The notes: a model not told the origin generated them from the letters alone. A stretch of 64,000 nucleotides of DNA from Glossina fuscipes (GCF_014805625.2 NW_023998459.1:1700827-1764826), one strand, 5' to 3'; counted from the stretch's first letter, positions 1 through 11,850 are shown. A program made the numbers and translations.

Positions 1-2756
1 TCAATTAAGGATACGGTAGAAATGGATCCGCACTCGCTGATACTAGCGTTTTATCCCCGAATATACCGTCGACGTTGGTGATGTTATCAACATTTATAAT
101 TGCTCAGAAATCGTTAGACGATATCTTTGTGTCTCTTTCTACTTTATAGCCTTTGGCTTGGTGACAGCTAAAGCGACCAATAAACTAGTGATTGCTCGTG
201 CGATCAAAGCTGAAAAGGAATATTTGGGTTGGTCTCTGTTAAGGCAGCATTTAATGCGGCACTGTGGACAAATCACTTTGGAAATATATGCTCATTTACA
301 TGTATATCTATTTAGCATATCTTACCTCGCACTAGGCCACTCAACGCATTAGTATAAATACGAATAGCACAGTTATCAGCAGTTCTAGCGATAAAAATGG
401 TGCCCCCCATCATCGGAAGGCTTCCTGCCAAACAAACAGTAAACATTTAGCTTCAATAAGCATAGTTCGGCGCATTTTAGAAAGAATTATGATTTTATAC
501 GACCTTATTCTTTCCTTATATGTAACTATTTTCCCGAAACATGTTAGTGCCGTCACCTATATTTGTATTAATTGTACTTGTATTAAATGATTTATGTATA
601 GCAATTTCATCTTATATATAAAAGTTTATATTCATATACATATTTACTTATAGTTACATCCAGATATAAATACGTACTTACAATTAAATAATTAAACGAT
701 AACTCTTATGCATTATAATTTATATAATAAATTCTGTATAAAATACAGAGGAAAAAATAAATGTCAAATATATAAATGTTTTATTATGAAAGGAAAGCTA
801 TCTAGGGGTCTTTGGACCCAACTTCGGGATCCCCTACAAAGTATTTAACAAATTTATTGAAGTGCATCGGGCAAGTGTTTCGAAGGGAGGTACACAATAG
901 CTCTATCAAATTCTGGAGTGTGCTCATTCAGCCTGAATTATCACTGCAATACAAAGAACTTTTATAACACCACCACTGTAATCTAGTCGATCTATCCTGA
1001 AAACATGAAAAGGGTTGAGGAAAAACTTCCTCTAAAATCTTAAAGGACGACATAGCCATATGTTAAGATGTAGCTTATTTGAAATTACTAATGAAGTTTA
1101 TATTAACATATGAGGCTTTTGCAACAAGATAAATTTTTATGTCATCAACTGAAGATTCCGTCGCCATCCTTGACTCGAATATTGCTTTCAGAAGGAGGCA
1201 TTATTCGTAGTTGCAGCATTTGAAATTAAGAACAGAGAATTTTGCGTTGGGAAGAAACGGAGGAAGTGGCTATGCTTGCTCATGAAGCTTATGTCATTTG
1301 GTGCTCAGCAGACGCAGCAAAGTAAACAGGGGAGAGAAAGATTTATTATTCTTTTTAATGTTTTTTAGACTAATGTGATCACCAAGAAGAAATCGCCTTT
1401 CAGCATTAGTGAAACTGACACAAAGAAGGTTGATGTGCTTATTAATATTACCAGCTAAGTTCACGAAGGTTATTATTTTTGAAGGCAAGGAGGGAGCGTT
1501 CAGTATCAGGTTGGGCACCTTTACCGGACTCACCCATAACAGATCCACATGCTGCGTTTTTGAAAATAAAAAAGCAACATGACTAAATGTAAAATTTTTA
1601 TGCGAAGCTGGAGAAGAAGATCCACAAGTTACGCTACAAATTGCCCCTTTGAGAAGAATCTGAGTGCTCTATGTAACGACACGCATCGACTAATGTTTCA
1701 ATTTTTTCAAACTTTGCAAACAATATTGTGAGTTCTTTACCGATCTTCGAAAAAATGTTTTTTGTATCCATGAAAAGAATACAAAAATTTATGTGTAACT
1801 TTTTGCAGTCGAGACAAGAACAACGTCGTCCCTTTGCTGGATCTAAGATTGTGTGTATAACGTGGCCAGTGGTACCATCACATATGGCGTGGCAGTTTGC
1901 TCTCAAAGCCAGCAAGTAATGAAGCGATTAGTGTGTCGGTGTAGATGAAGGCGTCGTGATGTGAATAAAAATTCCACGTAAGAGTAAGGCAGACAAAGGA
2001 GAATTTTTCGAAAGAGGAAAAAAAGCAACAAAAGCTTATCGAAATATCTGCAATTGCAATGGATCTGCACACAAAATTTTTCCTTAAAAGCATCAATTGA
2101 ATATAGAGACTTTGTTTTGGATTTAAAAATCTATGAAATATTTTGTATTAACATAAATTGAAATCCTTTGATGGCACCTGCAATGCGTCCGTTGGTGCTG
2201 AGAATTAAATTTGAGTATTTGATGTAATCATCAGAGGGACATTTAATATACTTTTGGTTTAACCATACTAAATTCTAGGGTGCAAGCTTTTAATACTTTG
2301 AGAGATAATGACCAATGACCTGATTTTATCACATGGTGTATATCGTGCACCTCTTGATACAAATATCGCTGTCCAAGAAAGCGCTGCCATTTAAGCGTCA
2401 TTATTCATGGTGGAAACTTTAGCAATTTAGAGTGGCGCGTTCTAAATTGGACAAAAAAGTAATAACGATGCAACTCGCGCATTTTTTGATGTTTTGGGCT
2501 ACACAAGACCAACAGAGGGAGAAATCGTTGTCAATCACATTACGCGTAAGTTTACAGGACTTTATTGCAATATATCTGCTATTCTTATAAGCAGATTTCA
2601 CACAGCAATCTAAGTGCCAGCGCAAAATTGTCGGAAAAATGCCTGCCCAACAGTTTTAAGATTCTCAAAATATGAAGTAACCATTTATTACATTCTTCTT
2701 ACACATGATTTTGCGTCAACCCTTGAAAGCCATCATTTTACAAATACAAGGTAGTT
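1..2756. other. No recognisable gene; unidentified eroded tract
   Basis: AT-rich, with no open frame that looks like a known gene. A minus-strand stretch at about 1294-2096 holds overlapping 70-90 codon frames in different phases, which could be an old frameshifted coding relic. One part has a cysteine cluster (CSCLDC), but I recognise no family. A copy of a dispersed hairpin repeat sits at 787-842 and is listed separately. Confidence 0.4.
787..842 (+). repeat. Dispersed hairpin repeat, copy 1
   Basis: The tract runs GAAAGGAAAG, then AGGGGTCTTTGGACCC, then AACTTCGGGATCCCC. The GGGTC/GACCC arms (806-819) can pair around a 4-base loop. Related copies lie at about 26943 and 31009 (plus) and 38325-38395 (minus), so this is a repeat family and not chance. 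Family identity is unknown; it could be the end of a SINE, a MITE or an LTR. Confidence 0.55.
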
Positions 2757-2925
2757 TGTTATTATTACTATAATAATTTTAGTCAGAAAATCAATTCTAA
2801 GACTAAAGTCTTAAAGCACTGGCATCTAAGGCTTTCGGCTTTATTAAAACTCTACCGCACTTGAGATTTGAACCCACGACAATTGAGGTACTAGTCAAAA
2901 CCAATTTTCGCTTTTACCTGAGACC
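2757..2925 (-). repeat. tRNA-derived SINE, copy 1
   Basis: Read on the minus strand, it has a Pol III box-B-like GGGTTCAAATCTC (2863-2875), then CAAGTGCGGTAGA, a conserved body containing GCCGAAAGCCTTAGATGCC and GACTTTAGTCTTAGAATT, and an A/T tail of TAA-type repeats (2759-2775). A second copy at 44531-44699 on the plus strand matches it closely from box B to the tail, while the box-A side is diverged. Two dispersed copies with a tRNA-like head, a unique body and a simple tail are the definition of a SINE. The parent tRNA cannot be told by eye. Confidence 0.75.
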
Positions 2926-3280
2926 ACGGTCATGCTAAGCAAGTCTATCAAACTACTCACCTTTCATGAAAGATGGACAATGGGCGAGGCAGCGTGCTTT
3001 TCTTGAGCGGGGTAATGTTGGCATGCAGCATGTTAGCTTTCAGACATAATGCAAACAAAGAGACAGACTATTAAAATATTGGTTTAAAAACAATCTTTGG
3101 GCACCATACAATAAGAGAACGAAACAAAGCTTGGAAGGATTCAAAGCATAGTTCTTAGAAAATTTTATCCAAAAAAATATTTATAAGCGCTATTGCCAAA
3201 TTGCCAAAATTTAAGCAAAATCGGAAATTTTCAGAAAAGATTTGATGGTAACTTCAAGCAAAAAAAAACTTTGCGGCAAT
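2926..3280. other. Unassigned spacer between SINE and copia relic
   Basis: No open frame, repeat or motif that I can support. It may hold eroded upstream parts of the copia relic. Confidence 0.3.
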
Positions 3281-4460
3281 TAACCCTGCTACATAGAACA
3301 GAATGGTATCGCGGAACAATATAAACGTACGATAATTAAGATAGCAAGTTATATGTTGATTGGTGCAAACGTAGATGATTCACTATGAGCTGAAGCAGTC
3401 TACACAATTTCATATTTTCATAATGGGGCATCAATTAAACCATTAGGGGTTATAACATTTTTGGGAATATACTGTAGCAGAAGGTCTATAACAGCATATT
3501 TAAAATCACTTGGTTCTACAGCAATTGCTTCATACAAATGACAACCATAAAGTAAAGAATTACGGTTAGTTATTCTAGCACATCGAAAGCATATCAATTA
3601 TCCGACAAAATTGCTAAATCGTTGAAAGTGTGAAGAGATGCATATTTTATTGAGCTTAAAAAATCGAAGAACATGTAAATGTTGATATACTTCTTCTAGA
3701 AGGGATTAGTTTCCACTGTAAAAACAATATATCTGATGTTGAAGTTTAAAACGATAAAGCAAATGGTGAATTCGAATCTGCGAAAAAAGAAGTAGAAATA
3801 GTATAATCAGTAACAATAAGAACAGGATCTAAGAAGGTCTAAAAACAGTACGACGTTGTAAGTTGGATTAGTTCAAATGATATCCCAATACCGCAACAGA
3901 ACAATATTCATCTGGAGAATATCGATATTAGCGGCGGAAAGCTATGCAGCAAGATTACCAGACATTACTGAAAAATGATTCATGAAAATTACCGAAATTT
4001 CCTCAAAAGCAAAAAACTGTTCGCAACGACTAGGCTTTTACCTTAAACAGGGAAAAATAGAAGTGCAGAGCCCTTCAAAGCAAGATTAGTAGCTAAGGGA
4101 TACTCTCCAAACTACGGTGGCAGTTCAACAGAAATTTCTTCAGCTGGAATAATACAGGCCCTAGAGCAGCGCGCCTTAGAATCCAAAAACCTATATCGGT
4201 TATGTCTTACCAGGACCAGAATTTTCCTCCGAATCGAAGAAATAAAACTCAGCAGCTCTAAGCAGCGCAGAGGTGCAGTATATGACATTCTTATACTCTG
4301 CAAAGGAAGTTATATATATCAGGAACTTATTAAACGAAATGCAACGGAAATTTTTTGAAATAGTGCTAATGTTGTACTGTAAGGAAAATACACTTTACAC
4401 AAAGCAATTGCAGCACACATAGAGTTCGTAAGGGCTCTTGCTAATTAAATGTTATATTTC
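3281..4460 (+). pseudogene. Ty1/copia retrotransposon pol relic (integrase to RNase H)
   Basis: Broken by many stops and frameshifts, but copia pol order can be read. A region at 3285-3450 resembles the integrase core (an EQNG-like tract, then a 'LIGANV..SLWAEAVYT'-like tract). An integrase tail follows (near 3510, a 'LHTNDNHK'-like tract). At about 4076 the reverse-transcriptase start motif KARLVAKGYSPN is intact, and at 4262-4370 the RNase H part reads SSAEVQYMTFLYSAKEV then YIRNLLNEMQRKFFE. The distance from the RT start to RNase H is far too short, so most of the RT, including its catalytic YVDD, is gone. No LTRs were found. It is dead; confidence is good for copia, low for the exact limits. 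Confidence 0.7.
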
Positions 4461-4469
4461 AATTAGTTA

Positions 4470-5590
4470 ATAAACGAAATTTAAATAAAAAATTAAACTC
4501 TTCCCATTACAAATCACCAAAAATGTTTTTACGCACAAAGGAAAAAATTGGAACATTTACAGTCTTGCTAAGCATATTAAAAAAAAAAACTGAGTTAATA
4601 AAATGTGACAGATAATATATTAAAAAAAAAATGAATAGCGGCAATTAACAAAAAAAAAACGTTATGTTAAACACAAAAAATAAGTAACAGTTTGACAATA
4701 CATATAAGGAGAAACGAAGAATGCCATTGTTTTATATGTGTAAAAATATGAGTTAAAAACCCTAGCATAGGATATGTGGAAATATTAAACCTAAAACATT
4801 TATATATTAGACGATAATTTAAAAATTGTAAAAAAATGATTAGAAATTTACTCAAAAAGTGTTTGATTAAAGTTTAAATGAAAATCAAAAAAAAAAAAAG
4901 AGGAATTGTGCGACATTGAAAAACAAACAATATAAATTAAACAATATATTAAAACGACCTTTGAATCGAAAATGTGAAAACAGCTAAAGTAAAAGTGCAG
5001 GAAGAGAGCAAATGATATCTTTCTGCTATGTGTCTACTATGACGGCTGTATAATATACGTAAAATAATCAGTGTCAACGTAACTAACTTTACATTGTAAA
5101 ATTTAAGAGAAGCACGGTTCTCGATACTCTGGAAAGATTATTCTTTCCACACCATTTCTTGGAGTGGAAATCAAAAGAAGTTCGTTAATAAATGAATTAC
5201 TAGTGCTTGAAGTTTGTTAAGAATATTCGAATGTCAATAGGACCAGAGAGCTCGAAGTTCCAACTAAAACACAACAAGAAAAAATGAATAGAGAGACGGA
5301 AAATCGTAACTGATTACATAACATCGCAATCAAAAAAATCATAAGTACATCGGACACAGCTAAGAGAACAAAACATAACAATTAGTATATGTATAGACGC
5401 ATTTGCACATGTTCCCAATTTAATATTTTTTCATTTTAAATACATATAAAGCAAAAAATGTTTAAAACAAAAAAAATACAATAACTATTTTGATTCTATT
5501 GTCGAAATATTAAAATTTCACCTCTCATTTATCTTCTACCCTTTTCGATTTCAAAAATTTCACTGACTTCGAAAAAAACCAAAATTTTTC
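4470..5590. other. AT-rich spacer with poly(A) runs
   Basis: Many A-runs (for example 4580-4590, 4621-4630, 4889-4900) and no supportable gene. It may include the 3' tail of the copia relic and the 3' end of the mariner relic that follows, but I could not find terminal repeats. Confidence 0.3.
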
Positions 5591-5639
5591 TGTTATTATG
5601 TCTATATATCAGACGATTGGATTTATTTTGGCAATTCCT

Positions 5640-6433
5640 TCACTTAAAAAGGACATTTTCAATATAATTTGTATCATTTCCTGCAATTTTCTTCTGTCTT
5701 GCTTGCAACATGGTGCTACCGCGTCGAAAAAACGATATTGTTTTGGCAGCGATCCAATCATCCATCCATTTTCGCCCTTCTGCAGTATTTCGACAGCGCG
5801 TGCCAGCCAAACAATGCTGCATCGATCTGGACGAGTGGTAGTCAGTAATCGCTATGTCTGGTGAGTACGCTAATTGTGGCACAACCTCTTTAACGTTTGG
5901 CCAAGCTTTGACATACCCTGTGCGTCTGCAATAACAGTTTCATTGGGCTTAAACAGCTCGTTATACACTACATGTTCCTGGTCCCACCATATGCGGAGCA
6001 AAACTTTACGGTCATAAATATACCGCTTCCGTGCCGATGTGGGTGGCTCTCCTGGACTAACGCAAGGCTCTTTGAGCTTGGGACTGTTGTACGGGAGCCG
6101 TTTTGTTCGCTATTCACAATCTCATCTCATATGAACGACTAAAAACAGTTGGTTTATCAATAGCTAAGCTGTCCGAAAGTCCCTTGAGAGTTTAAACAGG
6201 GTTTTCGGTCAACAAATCTTGCAATTGACTACCTTCGAATTTTTTTAGTCGTCCAGGCTGTTCTTCATCATTGACATCAAAATTATTGCTTTTAAACCGA
6301 AAGCAATAATTGGTATATGACGGAGCAGCATCACCATAATTTTCTAAAGGTGTTCGATAGGCTTCGACGGAAGATTTCTTCATATGAAAAAACAAAAGTA
6401 ATGAAGTCGAAAAAGCAATTTTGAGCGTTTCAT
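5640..6433 (-). pseudogene. Irritans-type mariner transposase relic
   Basis: Read on the minus strand, it carries the N-terminal helix-turn-helix tract (MKKSSVEAYRTPLENYGDAA, then FDVNDEEQPGRLKKFE), a middle tract ending RKVLLRIWWDQEHVVYNEL and the C-terminal tract LAYSPDIAITDYH...WMDDWIA...FFRRG. The order and wording match Tc1/mariner D,D34D transposases, closest to the irritans group. The third catalytic Asp in the YSPD motif is kept. The part between the DNA-binding half and the catalytic core, and the stretch with the second Asp, are shortened, and several frameshifts separate the blocks. A family member is about 345 residues; this tract can encode about 260. No terminal inverted repeats were identified. 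Confidence 0.75.
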
Positions 6434-6439
6434 GATTAG

Positions 6440-7440
6440 CACTACACTAAATATCTCAATAATACGAAATGAAAAACTGTTACTTTAGGTAGGAAAAGAT
6501 CAAAATCTTCGTATTTAGTCGTTGTGCACGATTACTTTTACCTATAGAGGCCGCCTATCAAAATACATGCAAACATATAATATTATCGTTTGTTTTCGTT
6601 CGTTTGTCTGTTAAACCGCAGTGATTTAGTAAGATAATTAATGACCTACTGTTCACTATTATTCGGCACTTGATGGCTTCTAGACGCACACATTTTCGTT
6701 TTAATGAGTTTTTCACTTTTCTAAATGAAAAGAAATTTTGTTCCGTATTTATCCTAAATTACGCACTCTCAAAAAATATTTTTTTTTGGTTTGTTGTCTC
6801 GCAATTATCTTTTAGCCCTATTTCCACTTTTTTAAGTTGGGTTTAACAGTAAGAATTTTTAGTTTTCTTTTTTTACGTTATAACAAACATATTGATTAAT
6901 TAAAATAGTGTTACCAAATTTCCCTACGCCTAAAATTGTGGACCACCATACCTTCAAGATGATGTGTACACCACATAGAATTCCACACTCACAAACAGAC
7001 ACTTTCGCTGATTTGTTCACGGGAGACGAGAAGCATTCAGAAACCGTACACAAGAAGAAACATAGATTTATTTTCCAGCTCAGTTAAGCTATCCCTATTT
7101 TGGTTGAATTGCGCTGAAGCTTGCTTTGTATAAACAGAAAGCCAATTTACGTTCAAAGGAGTTATACAAAACACAACTTAATAGCAGCACATTCTACTCG
7201 CGTCACCAAAAGATATTGTTATATAAGTTTTCTATTACGTACAGAAGCCACCGGCCAATAATGTTAAATTAAACAACTTTTAATTGAGAGAAACAGTCTC
7301 AGTGAAGAGACACACTCAGATAAAGCTTTCGCAAACTCATGCATAGCCAACCGAACATTTTCGGAGTTATATCTTCATTTATGTATAACAGATGTGCTCA
7401 AGAAGCTGTCAGGAGATATGACTGGCTGCAATATTAAGGA
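6440..7440. other. No recognisable feature
   Basis: AT-rich sequence with short random frames only. It probably contains the 5' end of the mariner relic and the unreadable end of the LINE that follows. Confidence 0.3.
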
Positions 7441-7450
7441 TATAAACGAG

Positions 7451-9286
7451 TTAGCGAAATTGTCTAATCATCAAACCGTCATCGTCAAATGAAATAGCGC
7501 GTATAAACTCACACCAATGCCAAAGCATTAAAAAATTTAATAAGTTTTCCAACAACACTTTGCGAAACAATCCCTGAGATATCCCTCCAGTGATAAGCCT
7601 TTCTCTGCACCCTTTATCGGTAAAGTGGCGAAGTTTTCTGCCAGTAAAGTAACTAGCCAATATATTTATAGGATACAGTGGGGCGCTTCTTTCCTGTAGA
7701 GCAGCTATGACGCAATACCAGTTTTCTGAGTTGAATGCATTTTTAATGTGTAATCCTATTGCTACGTAATACTTTTTGTTGCCTTGCAGCGTGTTTCTTT
7801 TATCGCTTCTTCTGCAATATTCGTCATCACCGTTATTGTATCCATTGGACTTTTCTTTTTCCTGTAGCCAAATTGGAAGCCCGGCAGACCTATAGAGCTC
7901 TACAGCTCTACACTTTGCCCAGCGTACCCAAACAAATAGGGCGGTATGCATTTGCTTCATGCGACGGCTTATTTGACTTTGGCAGCAACACCAGCCTTTG
8001 TTTTTTCAACTTATCTGAGAAAATTTGTTCTCTCAAACAAACGTTGAATGTGCTCACAAACATAGCAGGCCTTGCTTAATAGCGCAGATTGGGATGGTAC
8101 CAGGACCCGGCACTTTCTTGCCTTTTATTTCCTTTGCAATGGCAATAATCTCCTCAGCCCCCGTGAAATTAACATAATCTCTCACCTCAATCAGTGGAAC
8201 ATGTATAAATATGACTTTCTGGGGAAACAGGGCACCGATTATTTCTTCCACAAATTCTGCACAGCTTGGTTGGTCTGAATATTTTAGCTTCTTCATTACC
8301 AACTTATACATTATACCCCATGGGTCCTCATTTCTTTCGTTATTTAGGTTCTGGAAGCAGTTTTTATTACTGACCATTATTGCTTTTTTAAAAAGCCTTC
8401 GCCTGCGTTTGAACTCTTTTTGGTGGCTGAGATAAGCACTAGTCCCCCTCGATCTTTGATAGACACGCCTCGCTCTGTTACAATGAACCCATAGTGCGGC
8501 TATCTCGTCTGTCCACCAGTATGCTAGTTCCATGCTTTTATGGAAGCAACGTCTTGTCATTGAACCCTCACAGGCTTTTATAATCCGTGCTATAACCTCC
8601 GCAACGGAAGCCTGTGCCGAGTTTTTGGATTCTGTTTCTTCAAATATATGTTCTAAGAGTTCTTTGTCTAGAGATTCTGATTTCCATTTGGTACTCTTGA
8701 GAGGGAATTTTACCACGTTCGCCCGCTGGCTCTGCTGCAATTCCCAGTTTATTGCTACGTGGTCACTGTGGGTATAGATTTTGCTGATACCACATTCTGT
8801 ACACAAGGCCAATGCACTGCTGGCCATGATAATATCGATTGCGGAGCCCCGACCGTCTCTGTTGAACGTGTTTTCATCATCTGCGTTTAGAATTGTCATA
8901 TCCAGCGAGGCTAGGAGTTCAAGCACTACTGTGACCTTAGCGTTCGTTCACTTGCTATCCCAATCAGTCGCCCAGGCATTAAAATCACTGGCGATAATTA
9001 CCAGTGTTTTCCCCTTGCGTCGGTACATAGCTGATCTATACGCTTTTTTAAGTCTGCTTGGTTGCACTCGGCGGAAAATAGCGGCTGTGAAGGTAAATCT
9101 CTCCATATTTAGCACAAACGTAGCCCCTTCTGAGGTAATTCTCTTGTCCTTGGCCGACCTGCTTCCGGAGCTTACCTTCTATGGCTCACTCGGGACTACT
9201 ATGTCAAGCGAAAGTTCTCAGACGTTCTGTTTAATCGCCTTTTGTACAGCCCGACAATGATTTATATTTATTTCCATACACTTCAT
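7451..9286 (-). pseudogene. ORF2 endonuclease/reverse transcriptase of R1-clade LINE
   Basis: The start is the ATG at 9286-9284 (MKCMEININHCRAVQKAIKQ), the classic start of an APE endonuclease of this clade. The tract continues with the endonuclease GDFNAW motif (here SDFNAWATDWDSK) and the intact block GRGSAIDIIMAS...SDHVAINWEL (first part of the 290-codon frame 8926-8054). The linker follows, then the first RT block (KGKKVPGPGTIP). A second block (7960-7451) gives KKYYVAIGLHIKNAFNS, SYFTGRKLRHFTDKGC, ITGGISQG and a damaged ADD box. Frameshifts and internal losses separate the blocks. ORF2 of this clade is usually about 1000 residues; here it ends in the RT palm. Confidence 0.8.
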
Positions 9287-10533
9287 AGCTGTCCATTACT
9301 ATTAGTGTCGCGTGTGTTTACCAGGCAATTTCTGCCGGCCAGTGGATCGTCATGAGACTTGGCTTGTTCTTTGCAAATTCTACAACACGGGCTCTTAGTG
9401 CAATCTCTTGTTCGGTGGCCTTCTTCGCTGCATTTTGGACAGCACTTGCTTCTATCTTTCTTCCCTTTGCAGTTTCAGTACTGCGGATTTTCTTCTGATC
9501 CTGCTTACTACACAACCATCTTTGATTTTTCCGGCTTCAAGTAACTCTTTAGCACTTTTTGTTGGGACTGACAGAGTTGCTGTTTGTATGCCGACATATA
9601 CCTTCCTGATTAATATGACTGCTTCTTTCTTTATATTCAAGCTGCTGACCCTCGTATTTATGGCTGCCCTTAAATTATCCGTCGAAATCACTTCATCTAA
9701 GTTCTTATACTCAATCTTTGTTTGTTTAGTTATTGGTTTGACACTAAACTCATGGTCAAAAGCTTTTTCCACCAATTGCTGGTATGCAGTGTTTTTTCTT
9801 TCGCACTTTGCTTATATTCCAGCAGCATTTCTACTTTCAATATATTTCTGGTCATATTTTCGACGACTTTTTGCAACTCATCATCATTTTTTATTATTTT
9901 CAGCATATCGCTGTAAGTCATAATGCCCGTTTGCTTAATTAGTATCGCATCCGGCTTATTCACCAATTTGATTGGCTTGACCTTCTATTTTTCGCTTGGC
10001 CCATGGTCCACTCTTCATTGGCATGCTTTGGTTGCTTTGGAGCCTCCTTATTGAAATTTATTTCATCGCCCGTCCGCTTACTTTCTTTTCGCTGCCCTAG
10101 TATCCGCGGATCCGTTTTCTATGAGTCTTTTCGCAGCGTTAACTCTGCTTCCCTTTTCTGTCTGGGTAGTACCATCTCTGACCGCTTCTTTCGGCATTTG
10201 TTTTCCTAACTCTTTCGCTTTTTTATGAAGCACAGCCAGCTTATCCCTCACATCCGTCATCGGTTGATGGATAGTACGCCTGGCAGGAGCGGGGCCATCA
10301 TTTCGATGAGTTCTACAATTTTCTCTCCTAGCTCGACAAATGAGTTTTCACTTTTCTTTATCGTCAGTGCCTTCTGCTGAGGAATCGGCAGTGAGGACTG
10401 ACTTCTCTACTGCGTTTGTTTTCCGCCCAGTTAGTCCGGTGAGCGTTGGATTCGAGTACTTCTTTTGAACGGATCATTTCTGAACTTCCTCGCATGGCCG
10501 TTTGTGCCCTTTATTTCCGGGTTTGGCCGGCAT
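9283..10533 (-). pseudogene. ORF1 (gag-like nucleic-acid binding protein) of R1-clade LINE
   Basis: The start is placed at the ATG at 10533-10531 (MPAKPGNKGHKRPCEE). The N-terminal half is basic and Lys/Arg/Glu rich, with MTDVRDKLAVLHKKAKELGK as a helical segment. The C-terminal end, in a different frame from the middle part, reads CPKCSEEGHRTRDC (C-x2-C-x4-H-x4-C), then CRICKEQAKSH with a later Cys, the paired knuckles typical of R1-clade ORF1. At least two frameshifts and a stop near residue 20 break it. Its TGA (9285-9283) overlaps the ATG of ORF2 as ATGA. The product would package element RNA. Confidence 0.75.
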
Positions 10534-10587
10534 GATTTTTGTGTTAGGGTTTGACTGTGTAAAACTTTTATGTAGTTATGTTTTGCG

Positions 10588-10682
10588 TATTGGGTTATTT
10601 GTATATAACTACTTGTGAATGTATATGTACGTATACGTATGTGAATTTCTCGTATGTTGTGTGTGTGTGCGTGTGGATGTAT
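10588..10682. repeat. GTRT/ACAY-type microsatellite between two LINEs
   Basis: Read on plus: runs of GTATATGTACGTATACG and GTTGTGTGTGTGTGCGTGTG. On minus this is ACAY-rich. It separates the poly(A) end of one R1-clade element from the 5' end of the next, so it looks like the pre-existing target. Part of it could instead be 5' UTR of the downstream element. Confidence 0.6.
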
Positions 10683-11699
10683 GTTTTTTTTTTTTTTGTT
10701 CTGCGAGCTGGAGGTAGAATATCTTCAAAAGATACTGCTGGATCTTAATAGTAGCATGCACGATTCGCCATCCATGGCGCAAACGTACTAAAAACTACCC
10801 CCACACACTTCGTCTACCACTCTCCCCCGCGGGACCACCGTTAGCTATTACTTCGAGGAGGCTGGTTGTTGTTAGTACGCTTCCAATGGTGGGACCTCAA
10901 TGGAATACACTATTGGTTTCCACTCCCTCTGCTCTCCACCCGTTGTCTCTCCAGTCGTCCACGAGGGTATTGCTAGCAAACGCGTCTATAGCGTTCCAGG
11001 CTGCTGCACTGCCGATCGTTACGTTCGTGATCTCGTTAGGTGCCATTTGAGGCCTCCCGTCCTCAAATCTGCGGCAGTAGAACATTACGTGCTCTGCATC
11101 TTCTTCCGTATCTGAGAATATCGGGCAGTTAAGCGAACTGTCGTGCCTGAATCTGTGTAGATACTTCCGAAAACAGCCATGGCCAGTCAGAAGCTGGGTT
11201 AGGTAATAGTTTACTTTGCCGTGGCGTCTTTCAATCCTTCGTCTTATGCTAGGGATAGGAACGAACTTCCATCTTCCTTTGGTGTTTTTTTCCTACCTCG
11301 ACTGCCATATCCTTAACGCGGCCATCCGTTCCTCGCTTCTTATAGCGCGCGAGGAGAGCTCGTTACCGCGACGTCGTTCGTAGATGCGGCTTATCTCGTC
11401 GGCCAGAATGTCGACTGGCAGAGTGCCAGTTAACACAAGCACTGTTTTTTCGACACGGTAAGCAATGCGCAAATCTGCCTCAGGGCGCTAAGGCGATATA
11501 TCGCCGCCAACTTTCGCTACACTGCCCTCACCTTTAGTGCACCGGCCCAAACTGGGCTTCCGTGCATTATGACCGAAGTTATCACCGTGGCTATTACTCT
11601 TCGGTTGGTGAATTTCGGGCCTCCAATATTTGGTATAATCCTTGCTAGTGACGCCTTAATGCCGGCAGCTTTCTCAGCCCCGTATTCAACAGGGTGATT
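10683..11699 (-). mobile_element. R1-clade (Waldo-like) LINE, 5'-truncated, with poly(A) tail
   Basis: The minus strand encodes the C-terminal end of an R1-type ORF2: thumb remnants (11640-11480), YERRRGNELSSRAIR near 11390-11340, CFRKYLHRFRHDSSLNCP and EEDAEHVMFYCRRFE (11173-11060). This is the C-x-C-H-C knuckle region shared with the copy at 21728-22072, though clearly diverged from it. One frame is open from 11085 to 10897. The 3' end is a run of A on the minus strand (10683-10697 on plus, all T). The element is about 1 kb, cut at the 5' side near 11699, where the sequence turns into a GTRT tract. Several stops make it inactive. Confidence 0.75.
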
Positions 11700-11719
11700 A
11701 AAATTTATATTAAAATTAA

Positions 11720-11850
11720 ATTTATATTTGTATGTATAAGTTTGTGTGCGTGTGTTCGTGTGTGCATATTTGGATGTACTTGCATATATCTAATTGTGTA
11801 TGTGTGTGTTTATAAAGGCGTTGTATGTAAGTCTGTTTCTGTGTGTATGC
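11720..11850. repeat. GTRT/ACAY-type microsatellite upstream of LINE copy 2
   Basis: On plus: GTATGTATAAGTTTGTGTGC, then GTGTATGTGTGTGTTTATAA and GTTTCTGTGTGTATGC. It flanks the 5' edge of the truncated element, matching the tract at its 3' side (10588-10682), as expected if the element landed inside one microsatellite. Confidence 0.55.

Larger units (their letters stand above)
7451..10533 (-). mobile_element. R1-clade (Waldo-like) non-LTR retrotransposon, 3'-truncated
   Basis: Two overlapping frames run on the minus strand: ORF1 with zinc knuckles, then ORF2 with endonuclease and reverse transcriptase. The element stops inside the RT near the catalytic FADD (here eroded to FDDDG), so the thumb, the C-terminal zinc knuckle and the poly(A) tail are missing. 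The 5' end abuts a (GTRT) tract on the plus strand, that is ACAY repeats on the element's strand, the target used by Waldo elements of the R1 clade. A second related element lies directly upstream in the same direction. Confidence 0.8.

Noticed and set aside
8072..9260. Several plus-strand frames of 68-159 codons opposite the R1-clade LINE
   Set aside because: They are antisense shadows of the endonuclease/RT, which reads convincingly on the minus strand.
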